Shown here: positions 33,569 to 43,286 of the stretch, one piece after another | Layout of the letters: the number at the start of each line of letters is the position of its first letter | Position numbering within the stretch: the stretch's first letter is position 1 | From: Spirochaetales bacterium | GTDB lineage: Bacteria > Spirochaetota > Spirochaetia > JABEVK01 | NCBI GenBank assembly: GCA_947478845.1 | Contig: CANJXC010000013.1 | Span: 36,747-100,746, forward strand | Length of the DNA: 64,000 nt | Reading direction: 5' to 3' | The notes under the pieces: model-generated | What the model was told of the DNA's origin: nothing | Databases searched by the model: none | What the model saw: only the letters and a program-made list of their open reading frames with translations | Translations under genes and position numbers: made by a program

Positions 33569-34504
33569 CTAGCCGTTCTGGCCGGTGGGCATGACGTCGG
33601 TTTTCGAGCGTATTGGAGCCATTTCCAGGATTTTTCCTTCGATTTCGCTGAACTGGCTTGAAATTTTGGCATCGATTTCGCCAAAATCCGTCTCAATCAC
33701 GGCGCCGCCTTGGTCGACGCTGGTGTCTTCCATGACGGTGATAGATTTGACGTTCTCTACCATTGACACGAACTCCTTCACATGCTCTGTGGTGATCTTG
33801 AGGTCCTCAAGGTTCACTCTTACCACCACGTCACCCCGGGTCTTGAGCTTTCTTAAGGCCTGCAAGACGTTGTTGATCACCACGTTGCGCTGGTTCTCGC
33901 TGATCACCTTGACGACCTTTTTCGCGATCAGAATCACCAGACTCACAAGTTGGGTCTCTGTTCCTTCAATGATGTCTTGGCGCTTCTCTATGATCTTCTC
34001 GATGATGACATGAATGCGTTCGACCAGCCGTGCAACTTCAGCACTGCCGTCCTCATAGCCCTGTTTGTAACCCTCAGCATGGCCTTTGCGTCGGGCCTCT
34101 TCTTCAAGGTCCGCGATGTGTTGGCTCGAATCCTTTGCGGCTTCTTCGGCGACACGGCGTCCTTCATCGATCAGTTCCTGAGATGATTTTTCAGCCTCAA
34201 TGCGGACTTGCTGGGCGTTCTCCTTTTCTTTTCGGACAATCTCGAAAGCGGCCTCTTCTGCCTCCTTGAGGATTTCCTGCTTTTGGAGCCCTGCCTCCTG
34301 TATCATCTGGGCGCGTTCGGCGTCCCACTCCTGTTTGAAGGCATCTGCTTCACGGCGAAGGTCATCGGCGGTGGGCCCGTGAAACTCATCGGCTAATTCG
34401 AGTTCTTCCGGCTCGATAGGAGTAAACTGAGAAGGTGCCTTGATCGATACGATATCGGCCAAGGTGTTTTTGAACTCAAACGGACGGAAAACGTTTTTTG
34501 CCAT
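33569..34504 (-). CDS. fliH: Flagellar export regulator FliH
   Basis: Binds and regulates FliI and tethers it to the C-ring. The 311-residue protein starts MAKNVFRPFEFKN and then has a long Glu/Lys-rich coiled coil (about 45-150; DLRREADAFKQEWDAERAQMI). A V-ATPase E-subunit-like C-terminal domain follows (about 160-300) with LVSLVILIAKKVVKVI and VVRVNLEDLKITTEHVKEF. Order fliG-fliH-fliI and spacing of 4-10 bp are standard. Confidence 0.95.
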   Translation of the reverse strand: MAKNVFRPFEFKNTLADIVSIKAPSQFTPIEPEELELADEFHGPTADDLRREADAFKQEWDAERAQMIQEAGLQKQEILKEAEEAAFEIVRKEKENAQQVRIEAEKSSQELIDEGRRVAEEAAKDSSQHIADLEEEARRKGHAEGYKQGYEDGSAEVARLVERIHVIIEKIIEKRQDIIEGTETQLVSLVILIAKKVVKVISENQRNVVINNVLQALRKLKTRGDVVVRVNLEDLKITTEHVKEFVSMVENVKSITVMEDTSVDQGGAVIETDFGEIDAKISSQFSEIEGKILEMAPIRSKTDVMPTGQNG

Positions 34505-34513
34505 GACTTAACC

Positions 34514-35581
34514 CTACACCAAGACGTCTTCTTCGCCACTGCGCGCGATAACAACTTCGCCGGCTTCTTCGAGCTTGCGGATGACTGCTACGATCTTCTG
34601 CTGGGACTCTTCGACGTCTTTGCGCCGGGTTGGCCCCATGAACTCCATGTCTTCCTTTAGCAGACTGGCTGCGCGCTTGGACATGTTGCGGTAGATCTTG
34701 TCTTGAACTTCGCTGTCGACGCTCTTGAGGGCCTTGGACAATTCAGCCGTGTCGACTTCCCGAAGAACTTTCTGAATGGCCTTGTCGTCGAGCATGACAA
34801 TGTCCTCGAACACAAACATGCGCTTTTTGATTTCTTCGGCAAGCTCGGGGTCATCCTCTTCCAGCGTTTCAATGATTTGGCGTTCCGTGGTGCGGTCCAC
34901 CATGTTCAGGATGTCAACAATGGAGTCGACTCCCCCCGCGGCAGTGTAGTCCTCACTGGAGAGCGTAGACAGCTTCTTTTCCAGCACGCGCTCGACTTCA
35001 CGTAGCACATCGGGTGAGGTTCGATCCATCGTTGCGATGCGTTTCGCGATGTCAGATTGGATTTCGGAAGGCAACTGACTCAGAATGACCGAGGCCTTCT
35101 GAGGCTCGAGGTAGGCCAAAATCAGGGCGATGGTCTGAGGATGTTCCTGCTGAATGAAGTTCATCAAGTGAGCCGGGTCGGTACGCCGGATGAAATCAAA
35201 CGGCCGCGTCTGAAGGCTGCTGGTGAGGCGGTTGATGATGTCGACCGCTTTCTGGTTGCCTAAGGATTTCTCTAATAGCTCGCGGGCGTAGTCGATACCG
35301 CCGGTGGTGATGAACTCTTGTGCCATCATGAGGTCACGGAACTCGAGAAGAACGGCATCCCTCTGCTCGGAATCCACCGAGTCCAGCCTAGCGATCTCAA
35401 AGGTGAGCGCCTCTATCTCATCTTCACGCAGGTGCTTGAAGATTTCAGAGGAGATTTCCGATCCGAGCGTCACTAGGAAGATAGCCGACTTCTGGCGACC
35501 CGTCAGGTCAAGTTTGCTTTTTTTTCCAGCTTTGGCTGTCTTGTCGTCGCCTGCCGGGGCTGCGCCCTTTACTTTACCCAT
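34514..35581 (-). CDS. fliG: Flagellar motor switch protein FliG
   Basis: C-ring protein contacting the stators. Beyond a Lys-rich N-terminus (MGKVKGAAPAGDDKTAKAGKK), the protein follows the FliG plan: N domain (LTGRQKSAIFLVTLGSEISSEI), middle domain with the EHPQ motif (LMNFIQQEHPQTIALILAYL, about 140-160), GGVDSIVDILNMVDR, and the C-terminal torque domain (FVFEDIVMLDDKAIQKVLREVD, about 252-273) with charged residues. The 355-residue length includes the N-terminal extension. Spirochaetes often have two fliG genes; this is the one in the fliF operon. Confidence 0.96.
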   Translation of the reverse strand: MGKVKGAAPAGDDKTAKAGKKSKLDLTGRQKSAIFLVTLGSEISSEIFKHLREDEIEALTFEIARLDSVDSEQRDAVLLEFRDLMMAQEFITTGGIDYARELLEKSLGNQKAVDIINRLTSSLQTRPFDFIRRTDPAHLMNFIQQEHPQTIALILAYLEPQKASVILSQLPSEIQSDIAKRIATMDRTSPDVLREVERVLEKKLSTLSSEDYTAAGGVDSIVDILNMVDRTTERQIIETLEEDDPELAEEIKKRMFVFEDIVMLDDKAIQKVLREVDTAELSKALKSVDSEVQDKIYRNMSKRAASLLKEDMEFMGPTRRKDVEESQQKIVAVIRKLEEAGEVVIARSGEEDVLV

Positions 35582-35584
35582 AGG

Positions 35585-37291
35585 TTACTCCTCTGCCATC
35601 CAGGTACGGATTAATTGGGCCACATCGGAAGGGTGCTCGCGGGCCATGTTGATCGCTGTCTCCTGCAGTTCGAGGCGGGCCCTTTCGGCCACTGACATCT
35701 CAACCTGCACACCTTCTTCCTCAGCACTTCGGAGAGCCGCCTCGCGCATAGCCTGATGCTGCCGGGACAGTTCTTCTTCACGCAAGCGGCGACGACGCTC
35801 CATTTCGCGACTGACGATGCGGAACACCGCAAAGGCAATCAGCAACACCACTAGACCGACGATAACGACGAGAAGCGTGCTTTGCGTTTGTTGTTCAGCA
35901 CGGAACTGGGCGTTTTCCTTTTCAAACTGATCGGTACGGTCAAAGGCAATGTTTTCTACCGCCACCTGATCTCCCCGCACCGAATTATACCCTATCGCGG
36001 CCTGAAGAATCGACTTGGCTTGCTGGACAGCCTGCTGGCTCAGTGCCTCGTAGGTGCGTTTAATGTTGCCATTGGGTTCCACTTCGACAGTCCCATCGGC
36101 CTTGTAAACCTTCTTCCAGGTGCCATCAAGGGCTACCGCAAGGCTGACCCCGTCGATACGGATCGGACTTTTCTCGATGGTCGACTTCTCGGTGTTTATG
36201 GCGTTGTTCGTGATCTGGGAATCTTTGGTGTAGTTGCCCACGAGGTTGGAGAGGTCTTTATAGGCGGGAGGGGTTTGGCCTTCCTGACCCGCAGGACCTT
36301 CGGGGTTGAAACCCGTACCGGCAAAGTTTTCTTTGTTGCTTGATTGCGAGAGCACAAAAGCATCCTTGACGACCGCAGGCTCGTTGGTGAGAGGATTCGC
36401 TGCCGAAATCACGATGGGCGTGTGCTCTTCCTTGGCAATGCTCTGGGCATCGGTATTGAGCTTGAGGTCAAGCTTGACGATGCGCACACGGTCCGTTTTG
36501 TAGATTGTCTGGAGGGCCGCGAGGATGGTCTCGGTGTATTGGGATTCCATTTTGCGCTTAAAGTCCATTTCACGCTTGCCGAGTTCGAGGCGGTCCATGC
36601 CTACCATGCCGACAAAATCGTTGAGCACGATGCCGGTTTGGTCGGTCACCACCACATTCTCGGCCTTAAGACCAGGAATGGCGAAGGTGATAAGCTTCAA
36701 AATACCTTCAATCTTTTTGCGGTTGGTGGCGATGTCACTGCCTGGGCGAGGGGTGAGGTGCACGCTGGCAGTCGTGGCTTTTTGGTCTTCCTTGAAGAGC
36801 GAATCGGTGGGCATTACCAGTTCCACCGCGACGTTGTCGATATCTTCCAAGGCACCAATGTGTTGTTCGAGAGCCTTGGTCATGGCCCTCTGCTTGTTGA
36901 TATCACGCTCAAAGTCTGTGATGGTCCAGCGCTCCACATCGAAGATAGCAAACGGATCGGTTTGCGTGGGTATCAGATTTTCGCGAAACAAGATCACCCG
37001 TGCCCTAAGTGCCGTCTTCTGGTCGTTCACATAGATATGACCATCTTCCGACTGGGTGTAGGGTATGTTTTCCTGATCGAGCCGCGCAGCAATGGCAACC
37101 ACCGCCTGGGCATCCTTGATTGCAGAATTGATCAGCGCCACGCGGCTAGGCTGAGCAGACATAACCGTAATGAGGCTGAGGCCCGCTATGGCGGCTACCA
37201 CGATGCCTATCAGTGTCAGGCGCTGGATCAGAGACCACTTTCCCCAAAGTGTTGTGACCTGTTCCAGTAGCCTTTTGATGAAGTCGTTCAT
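35585..37291 (-). CDS. fliF: Flagellar MS-ring protein FliF
   Basis: Forms the MS-ring in the inner membrane, the base of the motor. From ATG 37291 (GGGAGGGAG site) the protein has 568 residues. The first membrane helix is LTLIGIVVAAIAGLSLITVM (about 24-43); a YscJ-like region follows (YTQSEDGHIYVNDQK, then LEQHIGALEDIDNVAVELVMP). The second helix (STLLVVIVGLVVLLIAFAVF) is near 470, and the cytoplasmic tail ends VAQLIRTWMAEE, the FliG-binding segment. An upstream GTG/ATG is less likely. Confidence 0.96.
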   Translation of the reverse strand: MNDFIKRLLEQVTTLWGKWSLIQRLTLIGIVVAAIAGLSLITVMSAQPSRVALINSAIKDAQAVVAIAARLDQENIPYTQSEDGHIYVNDQKTALRARVILFRENLIPTQTDPFAIFDVERWTITDFERDINKQRAMTKALEQHIGALEDIDNVAVELVMPTDSLFKEDQKATTASVHLTPRPGSDIATNRKKIEGILKLITFAIPGLKAENVVVTDQTGIVLNDFVGMVGMDRLELGKREMDFKRKMESQYTETILAALQTIYKTDRVRIVKLDLKLNTDAQSIAKEEHTPIVISAANPLTNEPAVVKDAFVLSQSSNKENFAGTGFNPEGPAGQEGQTPPAYKDLSNLVGNYTKDSQITNNAINTEKSTIEKSPIRIDGVSLAVALDGTWKKVYKADGTVEVEPNGNIKRTYEALSQQAVQQAKSILQAAIGYNSVRGDQVAVENIAFDRTDQFEKENAQFRAEQQTQSTLLVVIVGLVVLLIAFAVFRIVSREMERRRRLREEELSRQHQAMREAALRSAEEEGVQVEMSVAERARLELQETAINMAREHPSDVAQLIRTWMAEE

Positions 37292-37343
37292 TTCTCCCTC
37301 CCGAAGAAACAAACCCTTTCCCTTTCAGGAAAGGTTCGTTTTG

Positions 37344-37676
37344 TTAGCGCATGTTGATGATGTCGCGGTAGGCCTGAACGGCACGTTCCACGACAGTCTT
37401 GGCCAGGTTGAGGCTCATGGAAGCCTCCGCTGCAGCGAGCGTCACGTCGTGCACGTCGACGCTGTTCGGATCAGTGACCATCTTTTGGTAGAGATCAGTT
37501 GCTTTCATCTGGCTCGAGTTGACTCCCTCAATGGCACTCACCATGGCATCTTGAAACGATGCCTTCGTGGGCTCATTCAACGGGGTGTTCTTCCCCGCGA
37601 GGTCGAATTGCCTAGCATCGGTGCGCAGCAAATCAATTTTGTTGCCAGTGGCTTGCGATATATTCATAAGGTCCAT
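37344..37676 (-). CDS. fliE: Flagellar hook-basal body adaptor FliE
   Basis: Small rod-base protein joining the MS-ring to the rod, 110 residues. FQDAMVSAIEGVNSSQMKATDLYQKMVTDP and SVDVHDVTLAAAEASMSLNLAKTVVERAVQAYRDIINMR (positions about 41-110) are the family core. It starts 5 bp after flgC and is followed 52 bp later by fliF. Length and order are normal. Confidence 0.96.
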   Translation of the reverse strand: MDLMNISQATGNKIDLLRTDARQFDLAGKNTPLNEPTKASFQDAMVSAIEGVNSSQMKATDLYQKMVTDPNSVDVHDVTLAAAEASMSLNLAKTVVERAVQAYRDIINMR

Positions 37677-37681
37677 TTACG

Positions 37682-38137
37682 CTATCTCCCTATTTCCAGT
37701 GCTTTCGAAAACATGGCTTTGGCTCCATTGATCAGCGTCACGTTGGCCTCATAGGCCCTCGAGGCGTCGATCATGTCTACCATTTCATTGACGACGTTGA
37801 CGTTGGGCAGTTGCACATAACCAGCTTGTGGTCCGGTTTTGATGGCATCAGGGTGAGTGGGGTCGTACTTCAGAACTGGCGGTGAGTTGTCTTTCTCGAT
37901 TTTATTGACCCTGACTCCCTTGCCGATGCCATTGTTCAGGCTTTCGGGCAGGAAAGGACTGCGCCAGTAGGGCTGGCTGACGACAGGACGGAAAATCACG
38001 CGGCTTCGCTGAAATGGACCTCCTTCGGCGGTGCGCGTGGTAGTGGCGTTGGCCAGGTTGTCGGAAATAACGTCCAGGCGCAGGCGCTGCGCCGAAAGAC
38101 CGCTCGATGAAGTTAAAATGCTTCCGAAAAGGCTCAT
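37682..38137 (-). CDS. flgC: Flagellar basal-body rod protein FlgC
   Basis: Proximal rod protein. The N-terminal block SLFGSILTSSSGLSAQRLRLDVISDNLANATTTRT (2-36) and the C-terminal block VQLPNVNVVNEMVDMIDASRAYEANVTLINGAKAMFSKALEIGR (about 107-151) are the FlgC signatures. The 151-residue length is normal. flgB lies 12 bp upstream, fliE 5 bp downstream. Confidence 0.97.
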   Translation of the reverse strand: MSLFGSILTSSSGLSAQRLRLDVISDNLANATTTRTAEGGPFQRSRVIFRPVVSQPYWRSPFLPESLNNGIGKGVRVNKIEKDNSPPVLKYDPTHPDAIKTGPQAGYVQLPNVNVVNEMVDMIDASRAYEANVTLINGAKAMFSKALEIGR

Positions 38138-38149
38138 GGTTTTCCTTCC

Positions 38150-38572
38150 TTACCGTCTCAACACGATGTTGATCTGGTTGTATTCGTTGGCCGCGGCCTG
38201 GGCCATCAGGGTGTACATCATTTGATTCTGCTGGGCACTCATCAATTCTTCTTCGAGGTCGACGTTGTTGCCGTTGTTGTTGGTTTGCGTCAGGTAGTCG
38301 AGCACGCGAGTGGGCCCCACGCTGGTCCAGTCGGTTGGCTGGTCGAAACTCATGTGGCGCGGATCGCTCACTTCGGCGGTTAGGCCGGGGGTTACCGACT
38401 GAGCGTCAAGGGCTTTCTTAAGCGAAGTCTCAAAGTTCACCGTGCTTCGCTTGAAGCCAGGTGTATCGACGTTGGCGATGTTGTTCGAGATAACTTCGCG
38501 CCGAAGCGAGGAGACGTCGAGGCTGCGCTGGAGTATGGCGATCGTTTTGCCGAAATTGCTGGTTTCAAACAT
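38150..38572 (-). CDS. flgB: Flagellar basal-body rod protein FlgB
   Basis: Proximal rod protein at the head of the flagellar run. ATG 38572 (GGAGG site) gives 140 residues: FGKTIAILQRSLDVSSLRREVISNNIANVDTPGFKRS (about 6-42) and the C-terminal NVDLEEELMSAQQNQMMYTLMAQA. The frame is open 18 codons further up, but without a ribosome binding site. The 72-base gap before it, after hslU, holds small palindromes (TTCGCGAA and GTGCAC) but no convincing promoter. Confidence 0.95.
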   Translation of the reverse strand: MFETSNFGKTIAILQRSLDVSSLRREVISNNIANVDTPGFKRSTVNFETSLKKALDAQSVTPGLTAEVSDPRHMSFDQPTDWTSVGPTRVLDYLTQTNNNGNNVDLEEELMSAQQNQMMYTLMAQAAANEYNQINIVLRR

Positions 38573-38644
38573 GGGAGACCCTCCTGTCTCTGTGTATCGG
38601 TCGAGTAGACAAAATACTGAGTGCACAGTTCGCGAAAACTTGAG

Positions 38645-39997
38645 TCATAGGATAAACCTCCCTAGATCTTGGTCGCTGACCGCTGGCTTCAAGCGCTCGT
38701 CGATGTAGGCCGGAGTGATGGTAATGCTTTGCCCCGGGATTTCCGGCGCGCTGAAACTTAGCTCCTCGAGCAGCAACTCCATCACGGTGTGCAAACGGCG
38801 GGCACCGATGTTCTCGGTCATCTGGTTGACCTCAAAGGCGTAATCGGCAATGCGGGCGACGGCCTCATCGGTGAAAATCACCTCGACATTCTCGGTTTTG
38901 AGGAGAGCCTTGTACTGAAGGAGCAGGCTGTTTTTGGGTTGGGTGAGAATGCGCTGGAAGTCGGACCTCGTCAGCTCCTCGAGTTCGACACGAATGGGGA
39001 AGCGACCCTGGAGTTCCGGAATCAAATCGCTGGGCTTGCTAATGTGGAAGGCCCCTGCGGCGATGAACAGAATGTGGCTGGTATCGATGGTGCCCCACTT
39101 GGTGCTCACCTTGCTGCCTTCGACGATAGGAAGGATATCGCGCTGTACGCCTTCGCGGCTCACATCGGCTCCCCCCCGGCCCTCGCTCGAGCGGCTGGCA
39201 ATCTTGTCAATCTCGTCGATGAAGATGATGCCCATGCTCTGCGTCCGCTCTCGGGCGATCTCGGTCACCTGATCCATATCGACCAATTTGTCGAGTTCCT
39301 CGGCAAACAGGATTTCCCGTGCCTGCTTGACGGTCACGCTCCGCTTTTTGGCCTTGCCACCAAAAATGTTACCCAGCGCGCCACCGAGGTTCTGGCCCAC
39401 ATCTTCCATTCCGGCCCCGCTGAAAATCTCCATTACCGGACCGCTGGCTTTGGAGGAGGTCTGGATCTCGACGCGTTTATCGTCGAAGTCGCCACGTTGA
39501 AGTTTCTCACGGAACTTCTCGCGAGTATCGCTGACGGTACTTTCGCCGTCCTTACGGCTGCCAGGAAGCAACAAGTCGAGAAGGGATTCCTCCACGTGGA
39601 GCTGCGCCTCGGCGGTAAGGCTGCTCTGCAACTCAACTTTCACCATGCTCAGGGCAGTGCTCATGAGGTCGCGGATCATCGACTCGACGTCGCGCCCCAC
39701 GTACCCCACCTCGGTGTATTTCGTAGCCTCGACCTTGATAAAGGGGGCACCCGAAAGCTTGGAGAGTCGGCGGGCGATCTCCGTTTTTCCGACGCCGGTA
39801 GGTCCGATCATGATGATGTTCTTCGGGTACACCTCGTCGCGAAGATCCTCAGAAAGTTGCTGACGACGAGTGCGGTTTCGCAGGGCGATGGCCACGGCTT
39901 TCTTGGCTGCCGTTTGACCCACGATGTACCGGTCAAGTTCCTCTACAATCTGGCGCGGGGTCATCTGATCAAGTTGGAGTTTGGCGCTGGCGCTCAT
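38645..39997 (-). CDS. hslU: ATP-dependent protease ATPase subunit HslU
   Basis: AAA+ unfoldase of the HslUV protease. The 450-residue sequence starts with [30 protein letters not shown], carries Walker A GPTGVGKT (65-72), a [14 protein letters not shown] pore loop (GYVG), an intermediate domain (about 110-240), Walker [13 protein letters not shown] and sensor II region [20 protein letters not shown]. It overlaps hslV by 4 bp. hslVU just before flgB matches the Borrelia order. Confidence 0.97.
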   Translation of the reverse strand: MSASAKLQLDQMTPRQIVEELDRYIVGQTAAKKAVAIALRNRTRRQQLSEDLRDEVYPKNIIMIGPTGVGKTEIARRLSKLSGAPFIKVEATKYTEVGYVGRDVESMIRDLMSTALSMVKVELQSSLTAEAQLHVEESLLDLLLPGSRKDGESTVSDTREKFREKLQRGDFDDKRVEIQTSSKASGPVMEIFSGAGMEDVGQNLGGALGNIFGGKAKKRSVTVKQAREILFAEELDKLVDMDQVTEIARERTQSMGIIFIDEIDKIASRSSEGRGGADVSREGVQRDILPIVEGSKVSTKWGTIDTSHILFIAAGAFHISKPSDLIPELQGRFPIRVELEELTRSDFQRILTQPKNSLLLQYKALLKTENVEVIFTDEAVARIADYAFEVNQMTENIGARRLHTVMELLLEELSFSAPEIPGQSITITPAYIDERLKPAVSDQDLGRFIL

Positions 39998-40533
39998 TCA
40001 GTGACCTCAAGGGTTAGGTTTTGGTTGGTGTAGATGCAGATGTCACCGGCTATCTGCACAGACCGCTGGGCAATCTCGGGCGCACTCAGTTCAGTAGCCT
40101 GCAGAAAGGCCCGGGCTGCAGCGTAGGCATAGCTGCCGCCACTGCCGATGGCGATGCAGTCTTCTTGGGGCTCTATCACATCTCCATTACCAGAAAGCAG
40201 ATACAGGCCTTCCTTATCGGCCACTAACATCATGGCCTCCAACTTCCGCAGGATTTTATCGTTGCGCCAGTCCTTGGCTAGTTCTACGGCCGCTCGTCGC
40301 AAATCGTTGGGAAACTGGCCGAGCTTGACCTCGAACCTCTCCAAGAGGGTGAAGGCGTCTGCAGTGGAACCAGCAAACCCCGCAAGAACCCTGCCGCCGG
40401 CAATCCTGCGGACCTTTTTGGCATTGCCCTTGAGGACAATGTTACCCAGTGTAACTTGACCGTCGCCACACAGGGCCGTCACTCCATGGCGTCGAACAGC
40501 GAGAATTGTGGTTCCATGCATCGATTCAGTCAT
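39994..40533 (-). CDS. hslV: ATP-dependent protease peptidase subunit HslV
   Basis: Threonine protease chamber of HslUV. ATG 40533 with an AGGAAG site gives a short propeptide (MTESMHG) followed by [10 protein letters not shown], so processing after Gly would expose the catalytic N-terminal Thr, as in Thermotoga Hsl[21 protein letters not shown] and [16 protein letters not shown] are family blocks. An upstream ATG at 40572 overlaps the xerC-like stop as ATGA but adds a basic, non-conserved tail. 179 residues. Confidence 0.95.
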   Translation of the reverse strand: MTESMHGTTILAVRRHGVTALCGDGQVTLGNIVLKGNAKKVRRIAGGRVLAGFAGSTADAFTLLERFEVKLGQFPNDLRRAAVELAKDWRNDKILRKLEAMMLVADKEGLYLLSGNGDVIEPQEDCIAIGSGGSYAYAAARAFLQATELSAPEIAQRSVQIAGDICIYTNQNLTLEVTE

Positions 40534-40568
40534 TCGTTTCTTCCTTTTTTCCGGGCGAAATGAGCGTT

Positions 40569-41447
40569 TCATCCATGCGGATGAGCTACTCGCATCACGT
40601 CTTTCAGGCGGTCAAGGCTCAGGTGCGTATACACTTGGGTCGTTTCCAAGCGGCTGTGGCCGAGAAGTTCCTGCACTACTCGCACGTCCATACCCTCGCT
40701 CGACAAATGCGTTGCAAAGGTATGCCGCAAGGTGTGCGGGCTGACGTTTTTGGTCACCCCGGCCCTGAGCACCGCATGGTTCACAATTTTTTGTACCCCG
40801 CGCACCCCGAGAGCCTGACCGCGCGAGTTGAGAAACAGCCTTCCAAGTGCCTCAGGGTCTTGCCGGTCCAAGCGGGCTGCTCGTAGCGGGAGGTAGGAAC
40901 ACAACGCCTGCCGTGCCGAGGGTGTCAGGAATACCGTGCGAATCTTGTTCCCCTTACCGGTCACCGCAAAGCTTTCGTTTCCCCCCGAGACCTGATCGAG
41001 CCTCATCGAGACAGCCTCGGAGACCCGGCAACCCGTGCTATAAAGCAACTCCAGCAGCAATCTGTCTCTGGTACCCTGAAAACTAGAACTGCTGCCCGAC
41101 AACAAAGCTCCAATCTCCGCCTCAAAGAGGAAAACCGGAAGTCTTCTAGGTCGCCTGAGGCTGCGGATGCCCGCAAAAGGATGGCTGAAGGCCTGCCCGG
41201 TTCGAAGAAGGTAGCGGTAGAAACCCCGCAGACAGGACAAAACGCGGTTTACCGACGCGGGAGAAAGACCCTCGCGACCAAGAAGACCGAGGAACTCCCC
41301 GGCTTGAGCCGGTGTGGCCCGGGCCACCTCCCCAGCGTGAGAAGCCAGAAACTCTTCCCATGCGTCGAGATCACGCCGGTAGGCCAGGCGGGTATGTTCC
41401 GATAACCCCCGTACGGCCTCAAGGTAATCCAAATATTCTTCTTTCAT
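40569..41447 (-). CDS. xerC: Tyrosine recombinase, XerC-like
   Basis: Site-specific recombinase of the XerC/XerD type, which resolves chromosome dimers at dif. The catalytic set is complete: Arg141 ([10 protein letters not shown]), Lys165 (VTGKGNK), His238 and Arg241 (HTLRH), His264 ([16 protein letters not shown]) and Tyr273. It has the N-terminal core-binding domain of about 90 residues. It starts 4 bp inside dprA (ATGA) and is followed by hslV. A second complete recombinase (42384-43286) lies on the other side of dprA; which is XerC and which is XerD is assigned by similarity of feel and order only. Confidence 0.9.
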   Translation of the reverse strand: MKEEYLDYLEAVRGLSEHTRLAYRRDLDAWEEFLASHAGEVARATPAQAGEFLGLLGREGLSPASVNRVLSCLRGFYRYLLRTGQAFSHPFAGIRSLRRPRRLPVFLFEAEIGALLSGSSSSFQGTRDRLLLELLYSTGCRVSEAVSMRLDQVSGGNESFAVTGKGNKIRTVFLTPSARQALCSYLPLRAARLDRQDPEALGRLFLNSRGQALGVRGVQKIVNHAVLRAGVTKNVSPHTLRHTFATHLSSEGMDVRVVQELLGHSRLETTQVYTHLSLDRLKDVMRVAHPHG

Positions 41448-42364
41448 GCCAACCCCTCAAGCCAACCTTGTTCAGTGGTCCCAGGGACCATTTCGCCATT
41501 CCATAGGGCTTCCAACTCCGCTAGCCTCCCGATCACGGGAGCGCCTTGGCGCGCCAGTTCCCTGGTTCCTTCGCCCCTTTCACCTTCCAATCCACTGCGG
41601 TGAACCACCACGTCACGCCCTTGGTCGAGAGCGAAATCCGCGGTGATCAGAGCACCCGATTTCCGGGGCGCCTGAACGACCATCACCGAGCGGCAAAGGC
41701 CGCTGATCAGGCGGTTACGAGCCACAAACCGCCAAGGAAACGCCTCATCGCCGGGTCCATATTCACTAACCAGTGCCCCGCCCGTTGCAAGGATACGACC
41801 GGCTAGACGCTGGTTGGTGACCGGCGAAATGGTGTCGATCCCATTGCCGAGCACTGCGACGGTTGTTCCCGTCCGCAAAGCTCCCGCGTGCGAACAGGCA
41901 TCAATTCCATGCGCCAGTCCGCTCACAACCACAGCTCCTGAGGCCGCAAGCTGCCCAGCAAAAACAGCAGCCGCATGTTTGGCGGCTTCGCTCGGGTACC
42001 GGGTACCGACCATGGCCGCCCAACGGTTTGCTTCTGGCCAGCTGCCCCGCCCCCACAGGAGCCATGGAGGGTCGGAAATCTGGCGAAGCGCCTCGGGAAA
42101 CGCTGTTTCGTGCCCCCATAGCAGCCAAGTTCCCTCGCGGTCCAAAAACTTCCGGTCGGTGTCAACCTTTCTCAACAACTCTCCTGCCCTCCAAGAAGCT
42201 TTCACACGCCGGGAAAGCCAACTTTCCAGATCGGCGTTACTCACGCGGTGCAGGTCGGTCACTGTTTCCAGCTTCTCCAACACCACTGTCTTTTCCCCGG
42301 CACGGAGGAACTCCAACCGGTTCACCAAGAGCCGAAGCTCCATTTCAGAAACATCCTTAACCAT
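41444..42364 (-). CDS. dprA: DNA processing protein DprA/Smf
   Basis: Binds incoming single-stranded DNA and loads RecA during natural transformation; common also in bacteria not known to be competent. The Rossmann-type core is clear: WAAMVGTRYPSEAAKHAA, VVSGLAHGIDACSHAGAL, TVAVLGNGID, GALVSEYGPGDEAFPWRFVARNRLISGL and SGALITADFALDQGRDV (positions about 115-255). The 306-residue protein has an N-terminal helical region. It lies between two xer-type recombinase genes; topA, a neighbour in Treponema pallidum, is not present here. Confidence 0.93.
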   Translation of the reverse strand: MVKDVSEMELRLLVNRLEFLRAGEKTVVLEKLETVTDLHRVSNADLESWLSRRVKASWRAGELLRKVDTDRKFLDREGTWLLWGHETAFPEALRQISDPPWLLWGRGSWPEANRWAAMVGTRYPSEAAKHAAAVFAGQLAASGAVVVSGLAHGIDACSHAGALRTGTTVAVLGNGIDTISPVTNQRLAGRILATGGALVSEYGPGDEAFPWRFVARNRLISGLCRSVMVVQAPRKSGALITADFALDQGRDVVVHRSGLEGERGEGTRELARQGAPVIGRLAELEALWNGEMVPGTTEQGWLEGLA

Positions 42365-42383
42365 GCCTCACAGACAGGCCCAA

Positions 42384-43286
42384 TCAGTTCGACACTTGCG
42401 TCAGCCGCTCCCTTGGATGGAACTTATGGTGCTGACGGCCCAGTTCACCTTGGTCGACATGCGTATAGATCTGCGTGGTGTTGATGCTCACATGGCCCAA
42501 CAATTCCTGCACCGACCGCAAGTCGGCCCCTCCGGCAAGCAAGTGAGTGGCGAAGGAGTGCCTCAGGGTATGAACTTTTCCTTCCAGTCCGGCTTTCACT
42601 GCATACAGCTTAAAGTTCTTCCAAATGCCTTTGCGGCTCAGATCGTCGCCGCGGAAGTTGAGGAAGACCGCCATGGACCGCTTCTGTTTTGCCAATCTTG
42701 GTCTGGCTTCTTCTAGGTAGCGGGCCAACCACTGCAAAACCTGAGACCCAAGGGGAACAAAACGGTCCTTGTCGCCTTTTCCGGTGACCCGAACTACCCC
42801 TTCGACCAGGTAAAGTCGGTCTAGCGTCAGACCCGTTGCCTCACTCACTCTCAAACCGGCTGAGTAGATCAGTTCAAACAGGGTGCGGTCACGCAGACCT
42901 TCCGGGGTCTGCTGAGGAATAGCATCGAGAAGTTTCTCGACCTCAACTAGACTGAAAACCTCGGGGGTCACCGGTAAGAGTTTGGGTGACTCGACCAAAT
43001 CCAAGGGATTGTTGCTTCGGAGATGCTGGAACTGCAGAAAGTCAAACCAGTTGCGCAGAATACTCAAGATGCGGGCACTGGTGCGGGGCCCTGCACCGCC
43101 GGCGCGGCGCTGACCGAGATACTCAATCACCTCCGCATGACCGAGAGTAGAAAAGTCCCACCCCTGTTCACCGCGCACCGTGTCGAGCTGATGGGTTTCT
43201 CGCAGGTATTCTTCCACCGTGCGGTGTGAGAGGCCCAGCTGGAAACGGAGATAGGTCTCGTACGCGGCAAAGAGGGGGTTTTGCAC
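42384..43286 (-). CDS. xerD: Tyrosine recombinase, XerD-like
   Basis: 300-residue tyrosine recombinase with the full active site: Arg146 (SAGLRVSEAT), Lys170 (VTGKGDKDR), His239 and Arg242 (HTLRHSFATHLLAGGADLR), His265 (ELLGHVSINTTQIYTHV) and Tyr274. The N-terminal core-binding domain (YETYLRFQLGLSHRTVEEYL) is intact. The GADLRSVQELLGH stretch is typical of XerD. It starts directly after ftsZ (no gap) and is separated from dprA by 19 bp, so dimer resolution is wired to the division operon. Confidence 0.92.
   Translation of the reverse strand: MQNPLFAAYETYLRFQLGLSHRTVEEYLRETHQLDTVRGEQGWDFSTLGHAEVIEYLGQRRAGGAGPRTSARILSILRNWFDFLQFQHLRSNNPLDLVESPKLLPVTPEVFSLVEVEKLLDAIPQQTPEGLRDRTLFELIYSAGLRVSEATGLTLDRLYLVEGVVRVTGKGDKDRFVPLGSQVLQWLARYLEEARPRLAKQKRSMAVFLNFRGDDLSRKGIWKNFKLYAVKAGLEGKVHTLRHSFATHLLAGGADLRSVQELLGHVSINTTQIYTHVDQGELGRQHHKFHPRERLTQVSN

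Noticed and set aside
33565..33696. Longer N-terminus of FliI reading into fliH
   Set aside because: The extension is basic, not conserved, and lies within fliH; MSLFDKYL gives the normal length.
36344..37270. Plus-strand frame of about 308 codons opposite fliF
   Set aside because: No recognisable domain; fliF fills the other strand.
38573..38644. Sigma-28-type promoter before flgB (ACCGATAC)
   Set aside because: No TAAA-like -35 at the right distance; sigma-70-like hexamers are also weak.
38789..40033. Plus-strand frame of about 414 codons opposite hslU
   Set aside because: hslU is unmistakable on the minus strand; the frame is a codon-bias shadow.
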